In this document: piece by piece, positions 25,274-33,868 of the stretch
How the letters are laid out: each line of letters opens with the position of its first letter
How positions within the stretch are numbered: position 1 is the stretch's first letter
NCBI GenBank assembly: GCA_027489175.1
Contig: JAIYAE010000020.1
Span: 57,330-121,329 of the forward strand
From: Rhodobacter sp.
GTDB taxonomy: Bacteria; Pseudomonadota; Alphaproteobacteria; Rhodobacterales; Rhodobacteraceae
Direction: 5' to 3'
Length of the DNA stretch: 64,000 bases
Notes under the pieces: generated by a model
What the model was told of the DNA's origin: nothing
Seen by the model: only the letters and a program-made list of their open reading frames with translations
Database searches by the model: none
Made by a program: the position numbers and the translations under genes

Positions 25274-26290
25274 ATGAAACGTCAACTTCTTGCGTCGACC
25301 ATGATCCTTGCCGCCAGCGTTGGTGCAGCCTCGGCTGAAGTCACGCTGTCCGGTTCGGCCCGCATGGGCGTGATCGACAACTTCGGCGCCGACAACACCG
25401 GCTTTACCAGCCGCGCGCGGGTGGAATTCACCCTGTCGGGCGAAACCGATAGCGGCCTGTCGTTCGGCGCGTCGTTCCGGGCTGACAATGCGGTGGGTGC
25501 CAATAGCGGTACTGCCGGTTCGGTCTTCATGTCGGGCGCCTTCGGCAAGCTGAGCATGGGTGACGTGGACGGCGCAGCACAGATGGCGGTTGGCCATGTT
25601 GATGGCGTCGGTCTTACCGGGCTTGGCGACCTGAACGAAAACATCTTCCTCGGCGCGGGTGGCCTGTCAGGATACATCGCTGATAACTACTCTGGCGACC
25701 CTGAGTTTGTCATGACCGGTGATCCCACCGCGCTGTACGAATACTCCGCTGGGGCGGTCAGTGTTTATGCGTCGCTGACCAACCCTTCCTTCGTTCCTGA
25801 CGGCGATGTTTCAGGCGATGCTTACGCCCTTGGTGCCGCCTACACGGTAAGCAACTACAAGTTCTCGCTCGGCTATGAAAAGGTCGACATGGACTTTGGT
25901 TTTGCCGAGGCCTATTATGATCATGTGATCGCTGGCGCGGATGGGACCTTTGGCGCAGTTGTGCTGAAAGCGCGCTACGGCAAGGGAAATGCCTCCAACA
26001 CGGGCGGCCCGTTCAGCGACTATGAGCAGTGGGGGCTGTCGGCCACCTATACCGCTGGTGCGCTGTCGTTGACCGGGTTCGTGACCAACAAGTCGGACGT
26101 ATTCGCGAACAGCGATGTGGTCCGCTTTGAACGGGATGCTTATGGCATCGGTGCCAGCTATGATCTTGGCGGTGGCGCCAAGGTCGTGGGCGGATACGTC
26201 AGCCGCGACGACTCTGGTACCTCCAGCGTTGGAACGGGGACTGAAGGTCGGCAAAATGCCTTTGACCTGGGTGTGTCCTTCGCATTCTGA
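25274..26290 (+). CDS. Outer-membrane porin, copy 3
   Basis: Paralogue of 338 residues, the longest of the four. The 24 nt before the ATG and roughly the first 200 nt of coding sequence are almost the same as in copy 2, pointing to recent duplication or gene conversion. Later loops differ: an insertion around residues 125-150 (GLSGYIADNYSGDPEFVMTG) and a longer last loop (SRDDSGTSSVGTGTEGRQN) before DLGVSFAF. Signal peptide as in copy 2. Start fixed by homology with copy 2, although a long frame is open upstream. Own terminator follows. Confidence 0.94.
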   Translation: MKRQLLASTMILAASVGAASAEVTLSGSARMGVIDNFGADNTGFTSRARVEFTLSGETDSGLSFGASFRADNAVGANSGTAGSVFMSGAFGKLSMGDVDGAAQMAVGHVDGVGLTGLGDLNENIFLGAGGLSGYIADNYSGDPEFVMTGDPTALYEYSAGAVSVYASLTNPSFVPDGDVSGDAYALGAAYTVSNYKFSLGYEKVDMDFGFAEAYYDHVIAGADGTFGAVVLKARYGKGNASNTGGPFSDYEQWGLSATYTAGALSLTGFVTNKSDVFANSDVVRFERDAYGIGASYDLGGGAKVVGGYVSRDDSGTSSVGTGTEGRQNAFDLGVSFAF

Positions 26291-26312
26291 TCCTTCCGGA
26301 TCTGGGTTGGGG

Positions 26313-26342
26313 AAAGAGCGGGCCTGCGTGCCCGCTCTTTTT
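26313..26342 (+). terminator. Terminator of porin 3
   Basis: AAAGAGCGGGC / GCCCGCTCTTT around 6 nt, then further Ts; variant of the hairpins after copies 1 and 2. Confidence 0.93.
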
Positions 26343-26475
26343 CATTTGGGCCGGCGGTTGCGTGACATGACTGACACAACCGGGAATCAGATTGCGCGCA
26401 CCGCATGAAACTCAGTTGCAGAGGGGCGGCAATCTGGGATCATGCCGGAAATTGTGTAAACCCCAGGGTAGAACC

Positions 26476-27321
26476 GTGCAGAAACTGCTTGCCTCAACCG
26501 CCATCCTTGTCCTGACCTCCGGTCTTGCCGCTGCTGACGTCACGCTTTCGGGCGATGCGCGCATGGGGGTGATTGATGATTTCGGGGCGGACAACACCGG
26601 GTTCACCAGCCGCGCGCGGGTCAAGTTCACCCTGACCGGGATCACCGATTCCGGCATCAGCTTTGGCGCCGAGTTCCGGATGAATGACGCGGAAGCCGCG
26701 AACATCGGGGACGCGGGCGAGGTCTACATTGCCGGCACGTTCGGCAAGCTGACGATGGGCGACATCGACAGCGCGGCTGAGCAGGCCGTCGGGCAGGTGT
26801 CAGGTGTCGGTCTGACCGGCCTTGGTGACCTGAACGAAGTGGCCTACAACGCCGAGGGTGACGAACCGGCGACGCCACGGCTGTCCTATGAATATTCGCG
26901 CGGGGCCTTCACCGGCTATGTGTCGATGGTCGATCCGATTGCCGATACCGAGCGCTATGCCGTCGGCCTGAAGTTCGCCTCGGACCTCTACAGCGTGTCG
27001 CTGGGCTATGAAGACGTTGAGACGGGCTTTTCGCAGGTGCTGATCGGCGGGTCGTTCATCGCGGGTCCGGTTACCGGGAAACTGGTTTACGGCGATACGG
27101 AGGATGCCGGTGATGGCGGGCAGCTGGCGGTTTCGCTGGATTACTCGGTCGATGCGCTGACGCTGACGGGTTTCGCGCAGCAAGGGTTCGACAGCAGCGA
27201 CCGCTACGGTCTGGGCGCAACCTATGATCTGGGCGGCGGCGCGTCGGTGATCGGCGGCTATGTCAAGGACAACAGCACCGGCCAGGACGCGATGGATCTG
27301 GGCGTGTCCTTCGACTTCTGA
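26476..27321 (+). CDS. Outer-membrane porin, copy 4 (GTG start)
   Basis: Most divergent and shortest paralogue, 281 residues. The likely start is the GTG at 26476 (VQKLLASTAILVLTSGLAAA as signal peptide), with AGGG upstream; there is no ATG at the signal peptide start. Mature opening DVTLSGDARMGVIDDFGADN is close to the others, but some external loops are shorter and codon use is more ordinary. It ends MDLGVSFDF with terminal Phe. A different hairpin follows. It may be a weakly expressed or specialised porin. Confidence 0.9.
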   Translation: MQKLLASTAILVLTSGLAAADVTLSGDARMGVIDDFGADNTGFTSRARVKFTLTGITDSGISFGAEFRMNDAEAANIGDAGEVYIAGTFGKLTMGDIDSAAEQAVGQVSGVGLTGLGDLNEVAYNAEGDEPATPRLSYEYSRGAFTGYVSMVDPIADTERYAVGLKFASDLYSVSLGYEDVETGFSQVLIGGSFIAGPVTGKLVYGDTEDAGDGGQLAVSLDYSVDALTLTGFAQQGFDSSDRYGLGATYDLGGGASVIGGYVKDNSTGQDAMDLGVSFDF

Positions 27322-27343
27322 TCCGGTCAGACGGCAATCCATC

Positions 27344-27374
27344 AGGGCGGGCCATGGTGCCCGCCCTTTCCTTT
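27344..27374 (+). terminator. Terminator of porin 4
   Basis: AGGGCGGGC / GCCCGCCCT around CATGGT, then TTCCTTTT. Confidence 0.88.
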
Positions 27375-27423
27375 TGCGCGCTGGCCGCTAGGGTCTGGCG
27401 TGACCGCAACAGGGGGCCGCAGC

Positions 27424-28080
27424 ATGGGACTTCTCGACATCACTGAACGGCTGCGCGCGGCTGAGCGGGCCGCCGGGCGGGCGCCGGGGTCCGTCACCCT
27501 GATCGCCGTGTCGAAAGTTCAGCCAATGGAGCGGGTTGAGGCGGTGCTGGAGGCGGGCCATCGGATCTTTGGCGAGAACTATGTGCAAGAGGCTGCGGGG
27601 AAGTGGCCTGCCCTGCGGGACAGGTTCGGTCCGGTCGCGGTGCACATGATCGGCCCCTTGCAGACCAAAAAGGCCAAACTGGCGGTGGACCTGTTTGACG
27701 CGATCCACACGCTGGACCGTCCATCGCTGGCGCAGAAGCTGGCAAGTCTGGCGCAGGCGCGCGGGGTTTGTCCTGATCTTTTCGTGCAGGTGAACACCGG
27801 GGAGGAGCCGCAGAAGGCTGGCGTCCTGCCCGCCGATCTGGAGGGGTTCCTGAAGGACTGCCGCGCGCTGGACCTGTCGCCCGCCGGCCTGATGTGCATT
27901 CCGCCAGAGGGTGAGGATTCGAGCCCCCACTTCGCCATGCTGGCCCGGATGGCCGCCGACCATGGCCTGACCGGCCTGTCGATGGGCATGAGCGGGGATT
28001 TTGAGGCCGCGATTGCGCATGGAGCGACCCATATCCGCGTCGGCAGCGCGATTTTCGGTGCGCGCAGCTATCCGGTCTGA
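27424..28080 (+). CDS. YggS-family PLP-binding protein (PLP homeostasis)
   Basis: Single-domain PLP protein of the YggS/PROSC (PLPBP) family, which buffers free pyridoxal phosphate rather than catalysing a known reaction. The 218 residues form a TIM-barrel pattern. The PLP lysine is in TLIAVSKVQPMERV, followed by FGENYVQEAAGKWPAL, HMIGPLQTKKAK (usually HFIGxLQxNK) and the phosphate-binding end LSMGMSGDFEAAIAHGATH and VGSAIFG. ATG at 27424 follows GGGGG. Its 3' end overlaps the convergent gene by 13 nt. Confidence 0.93.
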   Translation: MGLLDITERLRAAERAAGRAPGSVTLIAVSKVQPMERVEAVLEAGHRIFGENYVQEAAGKWPALRDRFGPVAVHMIGPLQTKKAKLAVDLFDAIHTLDRPSLAQKLASLAQARGVCPDLFVQVNTGEEPQKAGVLPADLEGFLKDCRALDLSPAGLMCIPPEGEDSSPHFAMLARMAADHGLTGLSMGMSGDFEAAIAHGATHIRVGSAIFGARSYPV

Positions 28081-28367
28081 GGCCAGGATTGGGGCAGGCA
28101 GCCGGTCAACCCCGCCGGCAACACGAGGGGTGCGCCAAGGCTGTACAGCGTAGCCACCAGCCCCTCACCCCCGCGCAAGGTAAGGCTGACCGGCCCGGCG
28201 CTGACCACGGACACGCCCCTTGGCAGGTCGCTGATGAACCCTTCAGGCGGAAACATCACCAGCGCGGCAGGCGCCTCACCCCCCAGCCGCATGACGAGCG
28301 CCAGCGTGCCGATCCAGCCGATCAGGACCAAGGGCAGCGCGGCCAGCCAGCGGGCGTCAATAGTCAT
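28068..28367 (-). CDS. Small membrane-anchored protein, last gene of a four-gene operon
   Basis: A 99-residue protein with one N-terminal membrane helix (WLAALPLVLIGWIGTLALVM). The C-terminal half is probably periplasmic and ends in a beta-rich part (GVSVVSAGPVSLTLRGGEG) with a single cysteine (LTGCLPQSWPQ). No family recognised. The start at 28367 overlaps the end of the upstream gene by 11 nt, so it is coupled to it. The stop lies inside the convergent YggS-type gene. Confidence 0.7.
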   Translation of the reverse strand: MTIDARWLAALPLVLIGWIGTLALVMRLGGEAPAALVMFPPEGFISDLPRGVSVVSAGPVSLTLRGGEGLVATLYSLGAPLVLPAGLTGCLPQSWPQTG

Positions 28368-29400
28368 GGATATGCTCCAGCGCGCCAAGCGGCAGGGCGC
28401 TGAGCGTCTGGCCAAGCTGGGCCACCGGGATCAGCATCAGATTGCGATGGCCGGGGTTGCCCTGTCGGGGAAAGGAATGGAGCGCGCCCGGATCAGGGCT
28501 GTCGGTGATGGTGGTGAAGAGGATGTCATCATTCCCGGCGATTTCTACGAAGTCCCCGCCGCTGGCGATGATCGTTTCAGCCAGGCGGGTGAAGACGCGG
28601 TAGCGGGGGGCCTCGATCACAATGCCTTCGGGCAGGGTTTCGATCACCTGCACATCGGGCAGCGCGGACAAGGCGGCCGCGTCCAGCCCGCTGACCACCG
28701 CCCGCAGGCGCAGTTGGTCTGCCCCGACGGCGGCGACGGCAGCCTCGATCACCTTGGCATAGGCAGCCTTCGCCCGGAATTCGAGGCCAATGGCAAGGCG
28801 GCGTTCGCGGTCGCGCAGGGCGTCGGTCGCGGAAGCCTCAAGCGCGGCGGCGTCGCGCGTGAAGTCCCATTTGTACCAGGGTGTTTGCTGCAGGAACACC
28901 GCATAATCCGCCGCCTGGATCGCGGACAGGTCATCCAGCGGTGCGCGCGTCTGGCCGCGGAGCAGGGTGAAGACGCGGCCGATGGTTTCCTCATACGCAG
29001 CCTTTGCCATCAGCTCCGCCGTGAAGCTGACGCCGATGGTGTAGACCATCTGCTTTGTTTCCCACGGGAAGCCGCCATGGGGGCCGGAGGCTTGCGACAG
29101 CGCGCAGGTCGAGGACCAGAAGCCGCCGATGGAGGAGAGAAAGCCATAGTCGTGGGGGTCGCCCGTGCGGATCACCTCGGCATAGTCGGCATAGGCGTGG
29201 ACGATGTGCCATTCCGGGTAAGTCAGCAGCGTCCGCCCTTCTGGCCGCTGCCAGTCCGGGCCGACCAGTGGGGTATGGGCGACCACCTCGCCTTGAGGGC
29301 GGCACATCACCTCGACATAGGCGACGGGGGACAGAAGGCCCGCGATCAGCACCACGACAGCCAAGATCAGGCGGCGGATCAGGCGGAAAATGACCCTCAA
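28357..29400 (-). CDS. Membrane-anchored protein of unknown function
   Basis: A 347-residue protein with an N-terminal anchor (FRLIRRLILAVVVLIAGLLS) and a large soluble domain, probably periplasmic. Distinct segments are RTLLTYPEWHIVHAYADYAE, SIGGFWSSTCALSQ and FLQQTPWYKWDFTRDAAAL. I do not recognise the family. The gene starts in the last codons of the upstream 132-residue membrane protein (ATGA overlap) and overlaps the next gene by 11 nt, so the four genes 31271-28068 form one translationally coupled operon headed by an FAD oxidoreductase. Confidence 0.72.
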   Translation of the reverse strand: MRVIFRLIRRLILAVVVLIAGLLSPVAYVEVMCRPQGEVVAHTPLVGPDWQRPEGRTLLTYPEWHIVHAYADYAEVIRTGDPHDYGFLSSIGGFWSSTCALSQASGPHGGFPWETKQMVYTIGVSFTAELMAKAAYEETIGRVFTLLRGQTRAPLDDLSAIQAADYAVFLQQTPWYKWDFTRDAAALEASATDALRDRERRLAIGLEFRAKAAYAKVIEAAVAAVGADQLRLRAVVSGLDAAALSALPDVQVIETLPEGIVIEAPRYRVFTRLAETIIASGGDFVEIAGNDDILFTTITDSPDPGALHSFPRQGNPGHRNLMLIPVAQLGQTLSALPLGALEHIHDY

Positions 29401-29795
29401 CGCCGGAAACCCACGGCAAGGGCGACGCCGCCAAGGATGAGGTGGGGCAGTGAGGACAGGATTTTCAGCGTGACCGGGATGTCCAGCCAGCCCCAGGTGA
29501 AGATGCCAAGGTCAAGGAACCCGGACCCGGCAAAGCAGCCCAGAAGCCCATCAAGGAAGTAAAGCGCGCCGAAAAGGATCAGGAACATCTTCGACGCGCG
29601 GGTGGAGATCAGCGCCGCAGCCAGCGCCCAAATGGCCGAGGCGAGGTGCAGCGCGTCATCATAGATATCCAGCGCGAAGATGCCGAAGGTGCGGCCTTCG
29701 GCGTCCACCAGCCCAGGGATCGGCAGGTAGTTCAGCGACGCGACCAGTGCCAGGATCACGGCATAGGCGAAGGCGGTCTTGCGGTGCAGAGTCAT
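29397..29795 (-). CDS. Four-helix membrane protein in the FAD-oxidoreductase operon
   Basis: A 132-residue integral membrane protein: helices at about 8-25 (FAYAVILALVASLNYLP), 47-64 (LHLASAIWALAAALIST), 68-85 (KMFLILFGALYFLDGLL) and 108-128 (LKILSSLPHLILGGVAL). The arrangement is reminiscent of DUF4383-type proteins, but I cannot assign it. It starts directly after the stop of the oxidoreductase gene and overlaps the next gene by 4 nt. Confidence 0.72.
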   Translation of the reverse strand: MTLHRKTAFAYAVILALVASLNYLPIPGLVDAEGRTFGIFALDIYDDALHLASAIWALAAALISTRASKMFLILFGALYFLDGLLGCFAGSGFLDLGIFTWGWLDIPVTLKILSSLPHLILGGVALAVGFRR

Positions 29796-31271
29796 CTAGA
29801 GCTGTCCCATATAGGTGTCCCACAGGGCATTGCGGAAACGCAGCCCGGGGTCGATCTGTCGTTTGAGGGCCGCAAGCTCTGCCGCGCGGGGGTAGCAGCG
29901 CAGGAACTGGTCCTGCGTCGCGTGCAGACGGTAGGGCAGGTAGTAGCTGCCGCCGATCGCCAGCACCGCTTCGATCATCTCCTGCGTCATTCGCGCCATG
30001 TCGGCTTCCGCCCGCGCGGTCATTTCCTGGCTGAAGAGGAGGACCGAGGCGATGCGGGGGCCGTTCGGGGCGTAGGACAGCATCGCCGTCGGGTCCTGGG
30101 CAACGTAGCGCAGGGTGATGTTGAGCAATTCCTGATAGCTGCCGGGGATGATCTCTTTCGCGGCGGCGATGAAGTCGCCAAAGCGGTCGGGCGCGACGAA
30201 GTATTCATGCAGGATGTCGGTGCGCGTCGGGTCGCGGTCGTCCAGTGTGATGACAGGTTCGTTCATCAGCGAGGAGCGGCTGGACGCCCCGGCCAGCATG
30301 GCGCCGATCCCGGTCTCAATCCCCCAGCGGCGGCGTTTCACCCACTCGTTGCCCGGCTGCGCCCGGAAGATCGCGCGGGACGCCTTTGACAGGAAACCCG
30401 AGCCGCTGGCGGGCGGGATCTCGCCCGGGATCGGGCGGTAGGTGACCAGCATCGCATCGTCAAAGAACCCCTCACGGTCGATGTTCAGGCGGCCATAAGC
30501 CATGGGGGTACTGCCATCCGCAACCGTAGTGAAGGCGGTAACGAAATCGGCGGCGGGCAGGGTCTGGAAGGTGGGTTCCAGCAGCTGGTTCGGCACCGCC
30601 TCAACCTCAAGCTCGGTGATAAGGCCGATCAGGCCGTAGCCACCCATCGCGGCGGCGAAAAGGTCAGCGTTTTCGCTGCGCGACGCGGTGACAAGGCTGC
30701 CATCGGCCAAAAGCATCTGTACGCTGCGCACGGTTGAGCCCATCGGCCCATAGGGCATCGGCCAGCCATGCGCGCCGACCGAGAAAGTGGAGGCGACGCC
30801 GAAATCGGCGTTGGATTGCATGACCTTGGGCGACAGGCCCAAGGGATCAAGGGCGGTTATGACCTGATGCCAGCGCGTGCCGGCCTGTACGCGGTACGTC
30901 TCGGCCCCGGTTTCATGGCTGACGAAGGGCGCATCAAGCGTGATCGCATGGCCGTCGCGCGGGATCGACTGTCCGCCCATCGAATGGCGCGCGGCACCGA
31001 TGGCGACGGGGCGGTTCGCCGCATCGGCCGCCTTCAGCTCGGCGCGGAGCGCGTTGATCAGCGCTTCGCCGGGCGGGTCCGTGACGATGACATGCTTGAA
31101 GATCGGCGTTTCCGACAGCAGCGAGGCGTCGTTCAGCGTGGCCTCACCCCCGGCAGGCGCGATGATCCGCACGCCGTCAAGCGACGGGTTCGCGGCCCCC
31201 ATCCAGCGGCTGCCCGCAACACCCACCGCCGCCCCAGCGCCAAACAGCGCCGCCCGTCGTGTCAGCGCCAT
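29796..31271 (-). CDS. Exported FAD-binding oxidoreductase (PCMH domain)
   Basis: A 491-residue flavoprotein of the vanillyl-alcohol-oxidase superfamily. The N-terminus MALTRRAALFGAGAAVGVAG looks like a Tat signal with TRRAALF as twin-arginine motif, so it should act folded in the periplasm. The FAD domain shows RPVAIGAARHSMGGQSIP, ADFGVASTFSVGAHGWP and GGYGLIGLITELEVE, typical of the PCMH fold and close to the sugar-lactone oxidase/DprE1-like group. The C-terminal part resembles D-arabinono-lactone oxidase-type domains (DPGLRFRNALWDTYM). First gene of a four-gene operon with three unknown membrane-associated proteins, which could form an electron-transfer or envelope complex with it. Substrate unknown. 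Confidence 0.85.
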   Translation of the reverse strand: MALTRRAALFGAGAAVGVAGSRWMGAANPSLDGVRIIAPAGGEATLNDASLLSETPIFKHVIVTDPPGEALINALRAELKAADAANRPVAIGAARHSMGGQSIPRDGHAITLDAPFVSHETGAETYRVQAGTRWHQVITALDPLGLSPKVMQSNADFGVASTFSVGAHGWPMPYGPMGSTVRSVQMLLADGSLVTASRSENADLFAAAMGGYGLIGLITELEVEAVPNQLLEPTFQTLPAADFVTAFTTVADGSTPMAYGRLNIDREGFFDDAMLVTYRPIPGEIPPASGSGFLSKASRAIFRAQPGNEWVKRRRWGIETGIGAMLAGASSRSSLMNEPVITLDDRDPTRTDILHEYFVAPDRFGDFIAAAKEIIPGSYQELLNITLRYVAQDPTAMLSYAPNGPRIASVLLFSQEMTARAEADMARMTQEMIEAVLAIGGSYYLPYRLHATQDQFLRCYPRAAELAALKRQIDPGLRFRNALWDTYMGQL

Positions 31272-31340
31272 GCGGCACCCTTTTCGTTGTCCCACAAGCA
31301 GAATGACGCAGGGTCCACGCAGCGTCCAGTCAGCAAAACC

Positions 31341-33227
31341 CTAGGTCAGCCATACGCGCGCGTAGGGTGGCAGGACAATCTGCCCGCCATGCGTTTCAAC
31401 CGGCTGATCGGACAGCGCGTCATGCATGGCCGTGACGCCAAGCGCGCGGGCGGCCCCTTCGCCGATGTGCTGCCAGCGTTCGGTGAAGTTGAAGAGGCCC
31501 AGCAGTGTGCCGGTGGGGGCAAGGCGCTGGAAGGCCAGCACCGCGTCATTGCCCGAAGGCACCACGCGGATCGGCACGGCGGCGTGAAGCGCTGGCGTCG
31601 CCGCACGGCGGGCAAGGATCTGCTTCGTGCCCCAGAACACCCGCGCAGAAGGGGTGTCGCCGGAATGGCGCGCCTCAGCGCGGGTCCAGTCCATCCGCGG
31701 GCGGTGAATCCAGCGGCTGTCATGAGCGTGGTCGGGGTCGTTCAGATAGCCGTGGTCATTCGGCAGGGCCAGCTCATCGCCCATGTAGATCAGGGGGATA
31801 CCTCCCCAGGCGGCGATAAGCGCATGGCCCAGCAGGATGCGCTGCACCGCCATTTCAATGCCCGCAACATCGCCCGCAGCCTCGGCCCGTTCCAGCCCGG
31901 CCAGCGAGGCGAAACTGCCCGAAATGCGCTTGTCACCCGTCGCCTCGTTGAACTGGAACAACGCGCCGGTGGAGAAGGTGCCGGGAAAGCTGCCTTCGTA
32001 GAAATCCGACAGGAAATTGCGGTGGCCCTGACCGGAGGCACCGACGGCGCGGGCATCGTCATCGGTGATCGCCCAGCCGATATCGTCATGGCAGCGGATG
32101 TAGGTGGCATAGGTCGCATTGGTCAGCCGGTCGGGAAAGTGGGTCCCCAGCACATGCGTCATCAGGCGGGTGTCGCGGGTGGCAAGGGCGGACCAGAACT
32201 GCACCATCAGGCTGTTGTGGTAGGCAAGGTTCGCCACCTTCCCGTCATGCCGCCCGCGCCCAAGGTATGGCAGCATTTCGGCGGGCGCGACAATCGCCTC
32301 GGCCAGGTGCAGGACGGCGGCGCTGGCGATGCGGCTGCAGGCGCGCAGGGCTTGCAAAAGCATATGGACTTCGGGTTCCGACTGGCAGCGGGTGCCCATC
32401 CGTTTCCACATGAAGGCCACGGCATCCAGTCGCAACACGTCAACGCCCTTGTTGGCAAGGAACAGCATCACCTCGACAATTTCCAGAAACACCGCCGGGT
32501 TGGCCCAGTTCAGATCCCATTGATGTTCGTTGAAGGTGGTCCAGACCCATTTCCCGAACGCGGGGTAGTGGGTGAAGTTGCCGGGGGCGTTGTCGGGGAA
32601 CACCTCAACCAGACTGCGTTCATAGGCCTGAGGCAGGTCGGGCGTGTCGAACATCAGGTAGTAGTCCTGATAGGCCGGGTCGCCCTTGGCCGCCTTCTTC
32701 GCCCAGGCGTGTTCCTTGGCGGTATGGTTCAGCACCAGGTCGACGCACAGGGAAATACCCCGGGCGCGCAAGGCGGCGCTGACCGCCTCAAAATCCTGCA
32801 TCGAGCCGAAGGCGGGGTTGATCTGGCGGTAATCCATCACCGAATAGCCGCCGTCGCTGTCACCGGGACGTGGCTTGAGGCAGGGCATCAGGTGGACATA
32901 GGTGATGCCAAGGTCCTCAAGGTAATCCAGCTTGTCGAGGATGCCCTGCAGCGTGCCGTTGAAGCGGTCGATGTAGAAGACATAGCCCGCCAGACGCGGG
33001 CGCTGGAACCAGTCGGGCTCAAGGTCGCGGGAAAGGTCAAGGCGGCGCAGGTCGGCGGGGCGGTCCGCCCAGCCCTTGCGCAGGGTTTTGACCAGCCGGT
33101 CACGGAAAGCAGGGTAGTCCGCGCGGGCGCCATACAGCGCCTCAAGCATCGGGAACAGATCGGGGGCGGACCGGGCGAGCCGCAAATCGAAGATATCGTC
33201 ATCCGTGCTGGACGGCGCTCGGGCCAT
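31341..33227 (-). CDS. GH13 amylosucrase-like enzyme
   Basis: Alpha-amylase superfamily enzyme of 628 residues, close to amylosucrase (about 630). Catalytic residues are in place: nucleophile Asp in DVLRLDAVAFMW, acid/base Glu in LHLAEAIVAP, and the third Asp in YIRCHDDIGW. The HDDIGW string and the LVLNHTAKEHAW loop are amylosucrase/sucrose-hydrolase hallmarks. The product would be an alpha-1,4-glucan plus fructose from sucrose, or simple sucrose hydrolysis. ATG at 33227 has GGGGAGG at ideal distance; an ATG two codons upstream is too close to it. No signal peptide, so intracellular. No sucrose transporter or fructokinase is adjacent. Confidence 0.88.
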   Translation of the reverse strand: MARAPSSTDDDIFDLRLARSAPDLFPMLEALYGARADYPAFRDRLVKTLRKGWADRPADLRRLDLSRDLEPDWFQRPRLAGYVFYIDRFNGTLQGILDKLDYLEDLGITYVHLMPCLKPRPGDSDGGYSVMDYRQINPAFGSMQDFEAVSAALRARGISLCVDLVLNHTAKEHAWAKKAAKGDPAYQDYYLMFDTPDLPQAYERSLVEVFPDNAPGNFTHYPAFGKWVWTTFNEHQWDLNWANPAVFLEIVEVMLFLANKGVDVLRLDAVAFMWKRMGTRCQSEPEVHMLLQALRACSRIASAAVLHLAEAIVAPAEMLPYLGRGRHDGKVANLAYHNSLMVQFWSALATRDTRLMTHVLGTHFPDRLTNATYATYIRCHDDIGWAITDDDARAVGASGQGHRNFLSDFYEGSFPGTFSTGALFQFNEATGDKRISGSFASLAGLERAEAAGDVAGIEMAVQRILLGHALIAAWGGIPLIYMGDELALPNDHGYLNDPDHAHDSRWIHRPRMDWTRAEARHSGDTPSARVFWGTKQILARRAATPALHAAVPIRVVPSGNDAVLAFQRLAPTGTLLGLFNFTERWQHIGEGAARALGVTAMHDALSDQPVETHGGQIVLPPYARVWLT

Positions 33228-33304
33228 GGTCATCCTCCCCCTGCTCGGGCGCAGGTTAGGGCGTCCAAAGCGGTTTGGGAAGGGGGAGAACGGGTGCCCC
33301 CGCG

Positions 33305-33349
33305 CCGATTTCTTCGAAGAAATCGGTCCGGACCCTTTGAAGGGTCCGG
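33305..33349. repeat. Array of two 22-bp palindromes, 23-bp pitch
   Basis: Unit 1 (33305-33326) is perfect, arm CCGATTTCTT around CG. Unit 2 (33328-33349) has arm CCGGACCCTT around TG. One base separates them. Located between two genes of the same direction, the YkuD-type gene and the amylosucrase-like gene. Confidence 0.9.
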
Positions 33350-33364
33350 GGGCAGGCGGACAGG

Positions 33365-33868
33365 TCAGGCGCGGATGACCAGCCTGGTCTGATAGGTGAT
33401 GCGTGGGGCGATCCAATGCAGCGCGCGGCGGGGCAGGGCGACGCAGCCTGCCGTGGGCGCGCCCGGACGCCGCCACTGGTGGATGAAGATGGCCGAACCG
33501 CGACCGGGGTCAGCATGCGGCCAGTTCCAGTTGGTCAGGATCACCAGGTCATACATCGGATCCGCCCGGCGCAGGCGTTCGTGGCGAAAGCCATGCGGCG
33601 CGCGGACCATGAGGTTGTAATCCTCATCCCGTGGGTCATCCGACCACAGGTCATGCGGCCCGATCGGCAGCGCCCAATCGGCGGGCCGGGCGATGCGGTC
33701 GGGGCGGTAGAGCATGCCGACCAGCGTATGCACCCCGGCAGGGGTGGCCCCGTCGCCTTCACGCTTGTCTTTCCCGGCGATGATCCCGTTGCGGCCCAGT
33801 GTGCAGGGAAAGCGGCGGCCCATGAACCGCACACCCATGGGGGTCACGACCAGATCTTCCGGCTTCAC
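33365..33868 (-). CDS. YkuD-fold protein (L,D-transpeptidase family)
   Basis: A 167-residue protein of the L,D-transpeptidase catalytic-domain family. The active-site block is IFIHQWRRPGAPTAGCVALP, with the conserved His and, 13 residues later, the nucleophilic Cys in AGC. The N-terminal part shows GRNGIIAGKDKREGDGATPAG, usual for the short YkuD group. No signal peptide is visible, which is odd for a peptidoglycan enzyme, so export or activity is uncertain. The start overlaps the end of ribA by 4 nt, so it is translationally coupled to ribA. Confidence 0.85.
   Translation of the reverse strand: MKPEDLVVTPMGVRFMGRRFPCTLGRNGIIAGKDKREGDGATPAGVHTLVGMLYRPDRIARPADWALPIGPHDLWSDDPRDEDYNLMVRAPHGFRHERLRRADPMYDLVILTNWNWPHADPGRGSAIFIHQWRRPGAPTAGCVALPRRALHWIAPRITYQTRLVIRA

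Noticed and set aside
30768..33392. Very long open frame on the plus strand (about 870 codons)
   Set aside because: It lies antisense to the FAD oxidoreductase and amylosucrase-like genes and results from GC-rich third positions. It has no family residues and no ribosome-binding site, and composition is dominated by Arg, Gly and Gln.
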